This document shows positions 17,881 through 26,433 of a DNA stretch of 26,433 bases, piece by piece; within the stretch, counting starts at the first letter, position 1, and each line of letters opens with the position of its first letter. The notes beneath the pieces are model-generated. The model saw nothing but the letters and a program-made list of their open reading frames with translations, made no database searches and had not been told where the DNA came from. Origin of the DNA: an uncultured Pseudomonas sp. (lineage in GTDB: Bacteria > Pseudomonadota > Gammaproteobacteria > Pseudomonadales > Pseudomonadaceae); assembly GCF_946885955.1 (NCBI RefSeq), contig NZ_CAMPHI010000059.1:1-26433 (forward strand). Reading direction: 5' to 3'. The position numbers were made by a program, and so were the translations under genes.

Positions 17881-17927
17881 CCTGGTGCAGTCATAAACTG
17901 GATATCCCGCAACACAGGAGGCAGGCC

Positions 17928-18194
17928 ATGGCCAGCGGTTGGGCGAATGACGACGCAGTACAGGAGCAGATCGACAGCAGCATCGAGGACGCCGTACAGC
18001 GCGCCCGCAGCCAATTGCCGCGCGGCGAAAGCCTGCGCCACTGCGAGGAGTGCGAGGCGCCAATCCCCGAAGCGCGTCGCCAGGCCATTCCCGGTGTGCG
18101 CCTGTGCGTGGCATGCCAGAGCGAGCAGGACCAACAGGAAAAAGCCATGGGCGGCTACAACCGCCGTGGCAGCAAGGACAGCCAGTTGCGTTAA
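17928..18194 (+). CDS. Small DksA/TraR-type C4 zinc-finger protein
   Basis: An 88-residue protein. The N-terminal half is an acidic, probably helical segment (DDAVQEQIDSSIEDAVQRAR at about 8-27). The second half has a C4 zinc finger, C-X2-C-X17-C-X2-C (HCEECEAP to LCVACQSEQ), the TraR/DksA signature also seen in E. coli YbiI. DksA-like proteins enter the RNA polymerase secondary channel; this short form lacks the long coiled coil with a DxxDxA tip, so that activity is doubtful. The frame is open far upstream, but the true start is ATG 17928, with a perfect AGGAGG 6 nt before it. It follows the GspF-like gene by 47 nt and is probably co-transcribed with it. Confidence 0.9.
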   Translation: MASGWANDDAVQEQIDSSIEDAVQRARSQLPRGESLRHCEECEAPIPEARRQAIPGVRLCVACQSEQDQQEKAMGGYNRRGSKDSQLR

Positions 18195-18204
18195 CCGATC
18201 AGCC

Positions 18205-18231
18205 TTGGTCGACAGTTGCGTCGCCTATACT
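18205..18231 (+). promoter_or_regulatory. Candidate sigma70-type promoter for the family 3 solute-binding protein gene
   Basis: TTGGTC (18205-18210) and TATACT (18226-18231) are separated by 15 nt; shifting the -35 one base gives 16. Transcription would start near 18238, leaving a short leader with AAGGAG at 18259-18264 before the TTG start. The -10 is perfect but the spacing is short. Confidence 0.5.
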
Positions 18232-18274
18232 CCATTGACTTGAACTGCCTGGCGAATCAAGGAGCGCGCTTCGT

Positions 18275-19083
18275 TTGTCTGATTTGTTGTTGTGGCGATG
18301 GCTGGTTCCAGGCGTTCGCCTGTGGCTGGCCGGACTGCTGTTATGCGGTGCCAGTACCAGCCAGGCGGTTGAGCTGCTGCTCTACACCGAGGAAAACCCT
18401 CCCCTTAATTTCAGCCGGGACGACTCCCCCACCGGCTTTTCCACTGAAGTGGTCGCGGCCATGGCGGCGCGTACCGGCGATAGCGTGCGGATAGTCGTCG
18501 CGCCCTGGACTCGCGGCTACAGCAAGGCGATGAGCGAAGCGAACACCGGGCTGTTTTCCACCGCCCGCATCGAAGCTCGCGAAAATATTTTTCAGTGGGT
18601 CGGTCCACTGACGCACACGCTCGATCGCTTCTATAGCCATAAAGGTGCCGGTATTCGCATCGACAACCTCGAGGATGCGGCCAGAGCCGGTCCGCTGGCG
18701 CTGCCGCGGCAGTGGTATACCCACGAATACCTGCGCAGCAAGGGTTTCGACAACCTCTACACGGTGACCTCACCGGACAGGATGATGCAGATGTTCAGCA
18801 AGCGTCGGGTGAGCCTGCTAGCGGCCAATGATATGCAGTTGCCCGGACTGTTGGAGCGGGTCGGCATGACCGAGGCGCAATTGGAGCCGCAATTCGTCTT
18901 TCTCGAGCATGAGACCTATCTGGCATTCTCGCCGAGCACCGATCCCGATGTGGTGCGCCGCTGGCAGGTGGCGCTGGACAGCCTCAAACGCGACGGCACC
19001 TTTGCCGAGATCTACCAACGCTGGTTTCCCGGCCACCCTGTGCCGCCGCGTCTGCTGGAAGTGGATCAGAACAGAAAAGTAGA

Positions 19084-19099
<16 letters not shown>
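18275..19099 (+). CDS. Periplasmic solute-binding protein, family 3 (SBP_bac_3), amino-acid type
   Basis: A 274-residue protein with a long signal peptide about 1-31 (cleavage near [10 protein letters not shown]; the C24 context LLLC is a poor lipobox). The family 3 fold follows: [33 protein letters not shown] at about 35-67, then [26 protein letters not shown], and the closing [19 protein letters not shown]. Such proteins bind amino acids or related molecules; no permease is adjacent. The start is TTG with AAGGAG at 10-nt spacing, and no in-frame ATG lies near. The C-terminus is odd: VDQNRK occurs twice in tandem because of an 18-bp duplication. The last 16 bp overlap the end of convergent ureC. 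Confidence 0.85.
19061..19096. repeat. 18-bp tandem duplication spanning the convergent SBP and ureC 3' ends
   Basis: Copy A (19061-19078) and copy B (19079-19096) are both of the form GTRGATCAGAACAGAAAR and differ at two positions. On the plus strand they encode VDQNRK twice. On the minus strand copy B carries the last codons and stop of ureC (YFLF, TGA), and copy A lies just beyond that stop. The duplication therefore lengthens the binding protein by six residues while leaving UreC unchanged. Confidence 0.85.
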
Positions 19100-20784
<1,685 letters not shown>

Positions 20785-20877
20785 TGGCTGTCTTCCCGTA
20801 GAGTGCGCTATGCGCACCATTGCTATCCACATTGTCCCTGGTGCGCGCAGCCTAGGCGGCCCCGCGACACCCTACGA

Positions 20878-21183
20878 TCACAGGTCGCCCATCACCCGCC
20901 CGGCAAAGCCGAATACCCGGCGCGCACCGGCCAGTTCGACCAGCTCGACCTCGCGGCTCTGCCCCGGCTCGAAACGCACGGCGGTGCCGGCCGGGATATT
21001 CAGGCGCATGCCACGGGTGCTGGCCCGGTCAAACGTCAGCGCATCGTTGGTTTCGAAAAAGTGATAGTGCGAGCCGACCTGGATCGGCCGGTCGCCGCTG
21101 TTGGCCACGGTCAGGCTAAGGGTGCGGCGGCCGACATTGAGTTCGATCTCGCCGTCCTGAATCTGGTATTCGCCGGGAATCAT
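20878..21183 (-). CDS. ureB: Urease beta subunit
   Basis: A 101-residue structural subunit, the usual length for the separate beta chain of three-subunit ureases. It begins [19 protein letters not shown] and contains the conserved [18 protein letters not shown] at 37-54 and [18 protein letters not shown] at 58-75. It packs against UreC and UreA in the (alpha-beta-gamma)3 enzyme. The open frame upstream to 21483 overlaps the acetyltransferase gene and is not used: the ATG at 21183 has CAGGAG 8 nt before it, and it overlaps the acetyltransferase stop as ATGA, which implies coupled translation. Confidence 0.97.
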   Translation of the reverse strand: MIPGEYQIQDGEIELNVGRRTLSLTVANSGDRPIQVGSHYHFFETNDALTFDRASTRGMRLNIPAGTAVRFEPGQSREVELVELAGARRVFGFAGRVMGDL

Positions 21184-21698
21184 CGGGAGTGCTCCTGTGC
21201 TTCGGGCAGGATGAGTTGCATAAAGGTCAGGTCCAGCCAGCGGCCGAACTTGCGGCCGACCTGCGGCATTTGCCCGGTGACGACGAAACCGAGACGTTGA
21301 TGCAGGCGGATCGAGCTGGAGTTTTCCGCTTCGATCGCCGCGATCATTACGTGCAGGTTGGCGGCGCGAGCGCGTTCGATCAGCGCTTGCAGCAAGCGCA
21401 GGCCAAGACCGCGGCCGCGTTGGTCGCGACGGACATACACCGAGTGTTCGACGCTGTGCTTGTAACCATCGTGCGGGCGCCATGGGCCGTAGGTGGCGTA
21501 GCCGAGCACCTCGCCCGCGTCGAGTGCGACCAGCACGGGAAAGCCCTGGGCCTGGCGTTCGAGCAGCCAGGCGCGGCGGTTGGCCAGGTCCACCAAGGTT
21601 TCGTTCCAGATTGCCGTGGTGTTCTGCACCGCATCGTTATAGATGGCCAGGATGCCGGGCAGGTCCGCCTCGCTGGCGTCGATGATCGAATAGCTCAT
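21180..21698 (-). CDS. GNAT N-acetyltransferase (PA4866/phosphinothricin acetyltransferase-like)
   Basis: A 172-residue Gcn5-related acetyltransferase. The acetyl-CoA site is [20 protein letters not shown] at about 88-107 (R/Q-x-x-G-x-G type RGRGLG), with the following [19 protein letters not shown] at about 124-142. It resembles P. aeruginosa PA4866, shown to acetylate methionine sulfoximine and sulfone and related to Pat/Bar enzymes, so it probably protects glutamine synthetase from such analogues. It lies inside the urease operon, starting 3 nt after the ureA stop with a poor ribosome binding site and ending in an ATGA overlap with ureB. Its expression is therefore tied to nitrogen assimilation. 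The substrate assignment is by family. Confidence 0.9.
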   Translation of the reverse strand: MSYSIIDASEADLPGILAIYNDAVQNTTAIWNETLVDLANRRAWLLERQAQGFPVLVALDAGEVLGYATYGPWRPHDGYKHSVEHSVYVRRDQRGRGLGLRLLQALIERARAANLHVMIAAIEAENSSSIRLHQRLGFVVTGQMPQVGRKFGRWLDLTFMQLILPEAQEHSR

Positions 21699-21701
21699 GG
21701 T

Positions 21702-22004
21702 TCAGGCGATCGGCTGATGCACGGTCACCAATTTGGTGCCGTCGGGAAAGGTCGCTTCGACCTGGATCTCCGGGATCATTTCCGGAATGCCTTCCATCAC
21801 CTGGTCGCGGCTTAGCAGCGTAGTGCCGTAATGCATCAGCTCGGCTACCGTCTGGCCGTCACGAGCGCCTTCCAGTAGCGCGGCGGAGATATAGGCCATG
21901 GCTTCCGGGTAGTTGAGCTTCACGCCGCGGGCCAGGCGTCGTTCGGCGACCAGGCCGGCGGTGAAGATCAGCAGCTTGTCTTTTTCTCTCGGGGTCAGGT
22001 CCAT
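21702..22004 (-). CDS. ureA: Urease gamma subunit
   Basis: A 100-residue subunit of the normal length. It begins [23 protein letters not shown] and contains [24 protein letters not shown] at 27-50 and the conserved VAELMHYG at 53-60, ending [11 protein letters not shown]. It binds UreB and UreC in the holoenzyme. The frame is open upstream to 22568, but that extension is the wrong frame of ureD; the ATG at 22004 has GGAG upstream and shares one base with the ureD stop (TGATG). This overlap implies translational coupling with ureD. Confidence 0.97.
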   Translation of the reverse strand: MDLTPREKDKLLIFTAGLVAERRLARGVKLNYPEAMAYISAALLEGARDGQTVAELMHYGTTLLSRDQVMEGIPEMIPEIQVEATFPDGTKLVTVHQPIA

Positions 22005-22837
22005 CAGGTGCTCCAGATTCTCGGGGGGACGGCCTCGCGGCCGAGCAAGGCCGGCCGTAGCAGGCGCCAGAGTTCGATCAGCCAGGCGCGGGCATGCAAG
22101 GCCTCTGCGGCCAGGCAGCGGGCCACCAGCAGGCCGGGTAGTTGACTGAGATCGCCACGTACCGCGCTGGCCACTGTACGGCAGCGTTCGAGCAGGTCGG
22201 CGTCGATTTCGCCGCTGATCAGCAGGGTGGCGAACACCGGCTGGCCGCCCAGGCCGATCGGCGAGTCGAGCAGGCCGTCGCCACCGATAATGCGCTGGCG
22301 CTCGTGCCAGAGCAGCTGGCCGTCGCGGCGGATATCCAGCTGCGTTTGAAAGTGGCCATCGTCGAAGCGTTCGCCGCTGGCTGGGCGGCCGAGGGCGACC
22401 ATGTCCCAATACAGCAGCTTGGCGTCGCCGAGCAGTTCGATTTCGGTCCGTAGTTCGGCTTGGGCACCCGCGTAGACGATGCTTTCCTGCGGTAGCCATT
22501 CCAGGATGGCGCCGGCTTCGACGCGCAGCCTGAGTTGTTGATAGGCCGGGCCGGCGGCGCGGTACCACTTGGCCGCGCCGGGGCTGGTCAGCTGCGCCCA
22601 GGCGTGTTCGCCGACCGCGGCGCAGATATCCAGGCGATCACCGCCAGCGATGCCGCCCGGCGGATGCACGATGATGTGCTGACACACCTGCGGACCCTCG
22701 GCGTACAGGTGTTTCTGTACCCGCAGCGGGCCTTTATGGCGACGCAGGGTCGGTCGCGTGCAGTCGCCGTCGCGGCCATAGCCCAACTCCAATTCGGCGT
22801 GCCAGCTGGGGGCAAACAGGGCGGCTGGTGCGTTCAT
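22004..22837 (-). CDS. ureD: Urease accessory protein UreD
   Basis: A 277-residue accessory protein that binds apo-urease first and, with UreF and UreG, forms the complex that loads nickel. Family features are [16 protein letters not shown] at about 34-49, [13 protein letters not shown] at about 57-69, [11 protein letters not shown] at about 84-94 and [14 protein letters not shown] at about 112-125. It lies upstream of ureA, as in other pseudomonads; ureE, ureF and ureG are not in this window. Its start overlaps the stop of the upstream small membrane protein as ATGA, and its stop overlaps the ureA start. Confidence 0.96.
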   Translation of the reverse strand: MNAPAALFAPSWHAELELGYGRDGDCTRPTLRRHKGPLRVQKHLYAEGPQVCQHIIVHPPGGIAGGDRLDICAAVGEHAWAQLTSPGAAKWYRAAGPAYQQLRLRVEAGAILEWLPQESIVYAGAQAELRTEIELLGDAKLLYWDMVALGRPASGERFDDGHFQTQLDIRRDGQLLWHERQRIIGGDGLLDSPIGLGGQPVFATLLISGEIDADLLERCRTVASAVRGDLSQLPGLLVARCLAAEALHARAWLIELWRLLRPALLGREAVPPRIWST

Positions 22838-23250
22838 TCACCTGCCTTGCGGCGGCGTTGCCACCAGGTTTGGGCTGTGGAATAGAGCGTCAGCAGGACC
22901 AGCCCCAGGGTGACCAGGAGCCACCATTGCAGGTGCATGCCGTAATAGGGCGCGGCATGCAGCATGCCCTGCACCCAGAGCAGCGCCAAGCCCAGCGCCA
23001 GCAAGCTGGCGCACAGGGCGCGCCGCCAGGATAGGCAGTAGCTCCAGGGGCGCAGGATGGCAAACAGCACCGCGCATTCTGCGAGGACTATGGCGCAGGT
23101 AACTAGCACAGCCTGCAGTGGGTAGTCGGGATCAAAACCAGGGGGCAGGTTGCGGTGCATCCAGTAGTCGGGCATATAGCCACCCCAGATCACCATGCCT
23201 AGGCCGCTTGCGGTGACGAGCGGCAAGAGCAGGTTGCGCAAGGTTTTCAT
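22834..23250 (-). CDS. Small multi-pass membrane protein of the urea cluster, function unknown
   Basis: A 138-residue protein with four predicted membrane helices at about 6-24, 45-66, 75-94 and 107-125. It starts [43 protein letters not shown] and ends in a basic [10 protein letters not shown] tail. I do not recognise a characterised family. P. aeruginosa has a hypothetical gene at the same place between urtE and ureD (PA4863, from memory). The frame is open to 23313, but ATG 23250 starts directly at the first hydrophobic segment with a GAGAA stretch before it. It is coupled to ureD by an ATGA overlap, so a role linked to urea or nickel handling is plausible but unproven. Confidence 0.8.
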   Translation of the reverse strand: MKTLRNLLLPLVTASGLGMVIWGGYMPDYWMHRNLPPGFDPDYPLQAVLVTCAIVLAECAVLFAILRPWSYCLSWRRALCASLLALGLALLWVQGMLHAAPYYGMHLQWWLLVTLGLVLLTLYSTAQTWWQRRRKAGE

Positions 23251-23313
23251 CGCGTTCTCATGTCCATGAGTGAGGCGCTGATTATGCGCAAAGTGCGGCA
23301 GCCGCGTCGTCAT

Positions 23314-24012
23314 TCAAATCGCCACCAGCCCGCGCACGCCGTCGGCTGCCATGGTCTCGCCACGGCCCTGCTGGATGATCTCGCCGCGGCTCATCACCAG
23401 ATACTGGTCCGCCAGTTCGGCGGCGAAGTCATAGAACTGTTCGACCAGCAGAATGGCCATGTCGCCGCGCTCGGCGAGCTTCTTGATCACCACGCCGATC
23501 TCCTTGATCACCGAGGGCTGGATGCCTTCGGTGGGCTCGTCGAGGATCAGCAGGCGCGGCTGGCTGGCCAGGGCGCGGCCGATGGCCAGCTGTTGCTGCT
23601 GGCCGCCGGACAGATCGCCGCCGCGGCGTTGCTTCATCTCACGCAGTACCGGGAACAGCTCGTAGATAAATTCCGGCACGACCTTGGCCTGGCTGCCGGG
23701 AAAGCGCGAAAGGCCCATCAGCAGATTCTCCTCCACGGTCAGGCGGCCGAAGATTTCCCGGCCTTGCGGCACATAGGCGATACCGGCGTGCACGCGCTGG
23801 TGCGGCTTGAAGCCGGTGATGGTTTTGCCTTCCCAGTTCACCGCGCCTTGCTTGGCGGGGATCAGGCCCATCAGGCATTTCAGCAGGGTGGTCTTGCCTA
23901 CGCCGTTACGCCCGAGCAGGCAGGTGACCTCGCCGACCCTGGCCTCGAACGACAGGCCGCGGAGGATATGGCTGCCGCCGTAGTATTGGTGGAGTTGCTC
24001 AACTTGTAGCAT
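23314..24012 (-). CDS. urtE: Urea ABC transporter ATP-binding protein UrtE
   Basis: A 232-residue LivF-like ATPase subunit. Walker A GRNGVGKT is at 34-41, the Q-loop near YVPQGREIF at 80-88, the signature LSGGQ at 134-138, Walker B LLILDEP at 154-160 and the switch region LLVEQ after it. The sequences HQYYGGSHILRG and DEPTEGIQPSVIKEI are typical of UrtE rather than the amino-acid LivF. With UrtD it powers urea uptake through UrtB/UrtC. A GAGGGGG ribosome binding site precedes the ATG. It is separated from urtD by 195 bp filled with REP elements, unlike the tightly packed genes on either side. Confidence 0.96.
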   Translation of the reverse strand: MLQVEQLHQYYGGSHILRGLSFEARVGEVTCLLGRNGVGKTTLLKCLMGLIPAKQGAVNWEGKTITGFKPHQRVHAGIAYVPQGREIFGRLTVEENLLMGLSRFPGSQAKVVPEFIYELFPVLREMKQRRGGDLSGGQQQQLAIGRALASQPRLLILDEPTEGIQPSVIKEIGVVIKKLAERGDMAILLVEQFYDFAAELADQYLVMSRGEIIQQGRGETMAADGVRGLVAI

Positions 24013-24032
24013 GTCTTGCCCCCTCGATCCTT

Positions 24033-24122
24033 CCCACGCTCTGCGTGGGGATGCATGTGGCGACGCTCTGCGTCCCGGGAGGGGTTCCCACGCGGACGGT
24101 GCGACGCCTCGACGTGGGAACC
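24033..24122. repeat. REP-type palindromic element, first part of the urtD-urtE intergenic block
   Basis: Several nested stems are seen: CCCACG/CGTGGG (24033-24049), GACGC/GCGTC (24062-24074) and the long-range arms GGTTCCCACG (24083-24092) and CGTGGGAACC (24113-24122). The TTCCCACGCTCTGCGTGGG form is common between Pseudomonas genes. It lies on the urtE side of the gap. Confidence 0.8.
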
Positions 24123-24133
24123 ATCAATTCGTT

Positions 24134-24199
24134 TGTGGGAGGGGCTTCAGCCGCGACGCTTTTGATCTTTAAGAGCTCGCGGCTAAAGCCCCTCCCACA
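24134..24199. repeat. REP inverted pair, second part of the urtD-urtE intergenic block
   Basis: Two 23-nt arms, 24134-24156 and 24177-24199, form an inverted pair with a single mismatch around a 20-nt centre. The arms begin TGTGGGAGGGGCTTCAGCC and are the classic Pseudomonas REP sequence. The transcript would form a very stable hairpin 8 nt after the urtD stop, so it may protect the urtBCD message or lower transcription into urtE. Confidence 0.88.
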
Positions 24200-24207
24200 G
24201 GTATGAA

Positions 24208-25059
24208 TCAGCGACCGAGATAGACCTCAATCACCCGTTCGTTGGCCTGCACCTGCGCAAGCGAGCCTTCGGCCAGCACGCTGCCCTGGTGCAGCACGGT
24301 GACGTGGTCGGCAATCGAGCCAACGAAGCCCATATCGTGCTCGACCACCATCAGCGAGTGCTTGCGCGCGAGGGACTTGAACAGCTCGGCGGTGAACTCG
24401 GTCTCGGCATCGGTCATGCCCGCCACCGGTTCGTCGAGCAGCAACAGTTGCGGGTCTTGCACCAGCAGCATGCCGATCTCGAGGAACTGCTTCTGGCCGT
24501 GCGACAGCAAGCCGGCTGGGCGCTGGCGCGAGGCGTCGAGCTTGATCGTGTCGAGCACTTCGTCGATGCGGTCTTTTTGCTCGCCGCTGAGCTTGGCGCG
24601 CAGGCTGGCCCATACCGATTTATCGGTCTTCTGCGCCAACTCGAGGTTTTCGAACACGCTGAGTGCCTCGAACACCGTGGGTTTCTGAAATTTACGACCG
24701 ATCCCGGCCTGGGCGATCTCGACTTCGCTCATGCGGGTCAGGTCGAGGGTGTCTCCGAAATAGGCGACGCCGTTGTCCGGGCGGGTCTTGCCGGTGATCA
24801 CGTCCATCATGGTGGTCTTGCCGGCGCCATTGGGACCGATGATGCAGCGCAACTCGCCGACGCCGATATACAGGGTCAGATCGGTCAGCGCCTTGAAACC
24901 GTCGAAGCTGACGTTGATTGCTTCCAGGGTCAGGATGGTGCCGTGACGTGCATTGAGGCCCTTACCGGCGGCGCTGCTCGCACCAATGGCGTCGCGGCCG
25001 CTGCCGGCGGCGTCGAATACCGACGGGTGCATGGCTTCGGGAATCGGACCGGCTCTCAT
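24208..25059 (-). CDS. urtD: Urea ABC transporter ATP-binding protein UrtD
   Basis: A 283-residue LivG-like ATPase subunit. An N-terminal extension of about 40 residues, rich in Ala/Gly/Ser, precedes the ABC domain. Walker A GPNGAGKT is at 75-82, GIGRKFQKPTVFEALSVFENL (Q-loop region) at 119-139, the variant signature LSHGQ at 185-189 typical of UrtD, and Walker B LLLLDEP at 205-211, with the switch histidine in VVEHDMGF. The frame is open far upstream inside urtC; the true start is ATG 25059, with GGAG 7 nt before it and an ATGA overlap with the urtC stop. It pairs with UrtE to drive urea import. Confidence 0.96.
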   Translation of the reverse strand: MRAGPIPEAMHPSVFDAAGSGRDAIGASSAAGKGLNARHGTILTLEAINVSFDGFKALTDLTLYIGVGELRCIIGPNGAGKTTMMDVITGKTRPDNGVAYFGDTLDLTRMSEVEIAQAGIGRKFQKPTVFEALSVFENLELAQKTDKSVWASLRAKLSGEQKDRIDEVLDTIKLDASRQRPAGLLSHGQKQFLEIGMLLVQDPQLLLLDEPVAGMTDAETEFTAELFKSLARKHSLMVVEHDMGFVGSIADHVTVLHQGSVLAEGSLAQVQANERVIEVYLGR

Positions 25060-26147
25060 TGCTTGTCTCCGTTTTTCAGCAGGCCGATCACGCCCTTGGG
25101 CAGGAACAGCGTCACCACGATAAATAGCAAACCCAAAGCGAACAGCCAGTATTCCGGGAGGGCCACGGTGAACCAGCTTTTCATGCCATTGACCAGGCCG
25201 GCGCCGAGCAGCGGGCCGATCAGGCTGCCGCGCCCGCCGAGGGCGACCCAGACGGCGGCCTCGATAGAGTTGGTCGGCGACATTTCGCTGGGGTTGATGA
25301 TGCCCACTTGCGGCACGTAGAGCGCGCCAGCCAGGCCGCAGAGCACCGCGCTCAGCACCCAGACGAACAGCTTGTAGCCGCGCGGGTCGTAACCGCAGAA
25401 CATCAGGCGGTTCTCCGCATCGCGCACGGCGGTGAGTACCCGGCCGAACTTGCTGCGCGCGAGCTTGAAACCCAGATACAGACTGCCGGCCAGTAGCGCC
25501 ACGGTGGCGATAAATAACGCCGCACGGGTGCCCTGTGCGGTGATGTCGAAGCCGAGGATGCGGGTGAAGCCGGTGAAGCCATTGTTGCCGCCGAAGCCGG
25601 TTTCGTTGCGAAAGAACAGCAGCATGCCGGCGAACGTCAGGGCCTGGGTCATGATCGAGAAATACACGCCCTTGATCCGCGAGCGGAAGGCGAAAAAGCC
25701 GAACACCAGCGCCAGCAGGCCCGGTGCCAGCACGACTAAACACATCGACCAGAGAAAGTTCGAGGTGCCGTACCAGTACCAGGGCAGCTCGTTCCAGGCG
25801 AGGAAACTCATAAAGGCCGGCAGGCCATCCCCCGCGCTCTGACGCATCAGGTACATGCCCATGGCGTAACCGCCCAGCGCAAAGAACAAGCCGTGGCCGA
25901 GCGACAGCAGGCCGGCGTACCCCCAAACCAGGTCGAGCGCCAACGCGACTATGGCGTAGCAGAGAATCTTGCCGACCAGGGTCAGGGTGTAGGCCGAGAT
26001 ATGCAGGGCGCTGTCCGCCGGCAGCAGGTGCAGCAGCGGCATGGCGAGCAGCACGGCGAGCACCAGCACGCCGATGCCGATCGAAACTTGCGGGCCGAGC
26101 TTGGCGCAGGCGCGTGCCAGCAGGGTTTGGTTTATTGGCATGGTCAT
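25056..26147 (-). CDS. urtC: Urea ABC transporter permease UrtC
   Basis: A 363-residue LivM-like inner-membrane permease with about ten hydrophobic segments. Family features are LVGKILCYAIVALALDLVWGYAGLLSLGHGLFFALGGYAMG in the first third, RIKGVYFSIMTQALTFAGMLLFF in the middle, GRVLTAVRDAENRLMFCGYDP (the ATPase-contacting loop) and ALGGRGSLIGPLLGAGLVNG near the end. The start is ATG 26147, which shares a base with the urtB stop (TGATG); a TTG one codon earlier and an ATG two codons later are alternatives. It overlaps urtD by 4 nt. It forms the urea channel with UrtB. Confidence 0.96.
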   Translation of the reverse strand: MTMPINQTLLARACAKLGPQVSIGIGVLVLAVLLAMPLLHLLPADSALHISAYTLTLVGKILCYAIVALALDLVWGYAGLLSLGHGLFFALGGYAMGMYLMRQSAGDGLPAFMSFLAWNELPWYWYGTSNFLWSMCLVVLAPGLLALVFGFFAFRSRIKGVYFSIMTQALTFAGMLLFFRNETGFGGNNGFTGFTRILGFDITAQGTRAALFIATVALLAGSLYLGFKLARSKFGRVLTAVRDAENRLMFCGYDPRGYKLFVWVLSAVLCGLAGALYVPQVGIINPSEMSPTNSIEAAVWVALGGRGSLIGPLLGAGLVNGMKSWFTVALPEYWLFALGLLFIVVTLFLPKGVIGLLKNGDKQ

Positions 26148-26433
26148 CAATCAATCACCCGACCCTTGAGAGCGAACAGACCTTGCGGGCGTTTCTGAAT
26201 AAACAGAATGATCAGCGCAAGGATGAGGATCTTGCCGAGTACGGCGCCGATCTGCGGTTCGAGAATCTTGTTGGCGATACCCAGGCCTGAGGCCGCCATC
26301 ACGCTGCCGGCCAGCTGACCGACGCCGCCGAGCACCACCACCAGGAACGAATCGATGATATAGCTCTGCCCCAGATCAGGGCCGACGTTGCCGATCTGGC
26401 TCAGGGCCACGCCGCCAAGGCCGGCGATGCCCG
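26147..26433 (-). CDS. urtB: Urea ABC transporter permease UrtB, C-terminal part (partial)
   Basis: The gene runs off the right edge, so only about 94 C-terminal codons are seen. The readable part has GIAGLGGVALSQIGNVGPDLG, then SYIIDSFLVVVLGGVGQLAGSV, and ends KRPQGLFALKGRVID, all typical of LivH-like UrtB. Two or three membrane helices are included. The internal GTG at 26410 is not a real start, since the frame is open to the edge and the upstream residues are also UrtB-like. The urea-binding protein gene urtA is expected further right, outside the window. Confidence 0.94.
   Translation of the reverse strand, partial: GIAGLGGVALSQIGNVGPDLGQSYIIDSFLVVVLGGVGQLAGSVMAASGLGIANKILEPQIGAVLGKILILALIILFIQKRPQGLFALKGRVID

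Noticed and set aside
17340..18194. A 284-codon frame containing the zinc-finger protein
   Set aside because: The first 196 codons are an alternative frame of the GspF-like gene. The real start is ATG 17928 after AGGAGG.
21702..22568. N-terminally extended UreA (288 codons), and extended UreB from 21483
   Set aside because: The extensions are wrong-frame readings of ureD and the acetyltransferase gene. The short forms have standard family starts and ribosome binding sites.
24208..26154. A 648-codon frame that would fuse an N-terminal extension to UrtD
   Set aside because: The upstream half is urtC read in the wrong frame. urtC is clearly real, and urtD has its own ATG with a ribosome binding site and an ATGA overlap.

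Overview
The window is about 63-65% G+C by eye and reads as the chromosome of a Pseudomonas species. The evidence is the protein sequences (DnaB, oxaloacetate decarboxylase, UreC and UrtD/E match what I remember of Pseudomonas proteins almost residue for residue), the gene order, and the REP-type intergenic repeats. Coding density is high, and I see no phage, transposase, CRISPR array, rRNA or tRNA.

Layout. (1) 1-2941, + strand: end of rpsR, a DUF2232 membrane protein, rplI, an intrinsic terminator, then dnaB. This is the conserved primosome/ribosomal cluster. (2) 2943-4088, - strand: a VOC-fold protein followed by a YafY-type WYL regulator, sitting where P. aeruginosa has alr (from memory). 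Palindromes flank the VOC gene. (3) 4282-8909, - strand: three tandem copies of a 7TMR-DISM/GGDEF membrane diguanylate cyclase gene. Two are intact; the third has lost about 1.3 kb internally and is frameshifted. (4) 9106-11442, + strand: the radical-SAM gene ygiQ. (5) 11466-11950: about 4.5 tandem units of a 107-bp palindromic repeat, between convergent ygiQ and an Hsp70-like gene. (6) 11964-14561, - strand: a VC0807-like membrane protein, a YqaA/DedA-type protein and a YegD-type Hsp70. (7) 14819-19099, + strand: a sugar-type periplasmic binding protein, oxaloacetate decarboxylase, an orphan type II secretion F-domain protein, a small TraR/DksA-type zinc-finger protein and a family 3 solute-binding protein. 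(8) 19084-26433, - strand: urea uptake and hydrolysis, transcribed right to left as urtB (partial), urtC, urtD, REP block, urtE, a small membrane protein, ureD, ureA, a GNAT acetyltransferase, ureB and ureC.

How the genes work together: the urt ABC transporter imports urea; UreABC hydrolyses it to ammonia and CO2; UreD helps load nickel. The accessory genes ureE, ureF and ureG are not in the window. Most urease-region genes overlap by 1-4 nt or nearly abut, which indicates translational coupling. The GGDEF array would feed c-di-GMP signalling in response to a periplasmic cue sensed by the DISM domain.

I found no convincing wholly new system. The best second looks are the decayed GGDEF triplicate with a microhomology deletion scar and a TGATG-coupled remnant, the 107-bp array whose stems show compensating changes, an 18-bp duplication inside the overlapping ends of two convergent genes, the orphan GspF-like protein with its zinc-finger neighbour, and the candidate operators beside the VOC/WYL pair.
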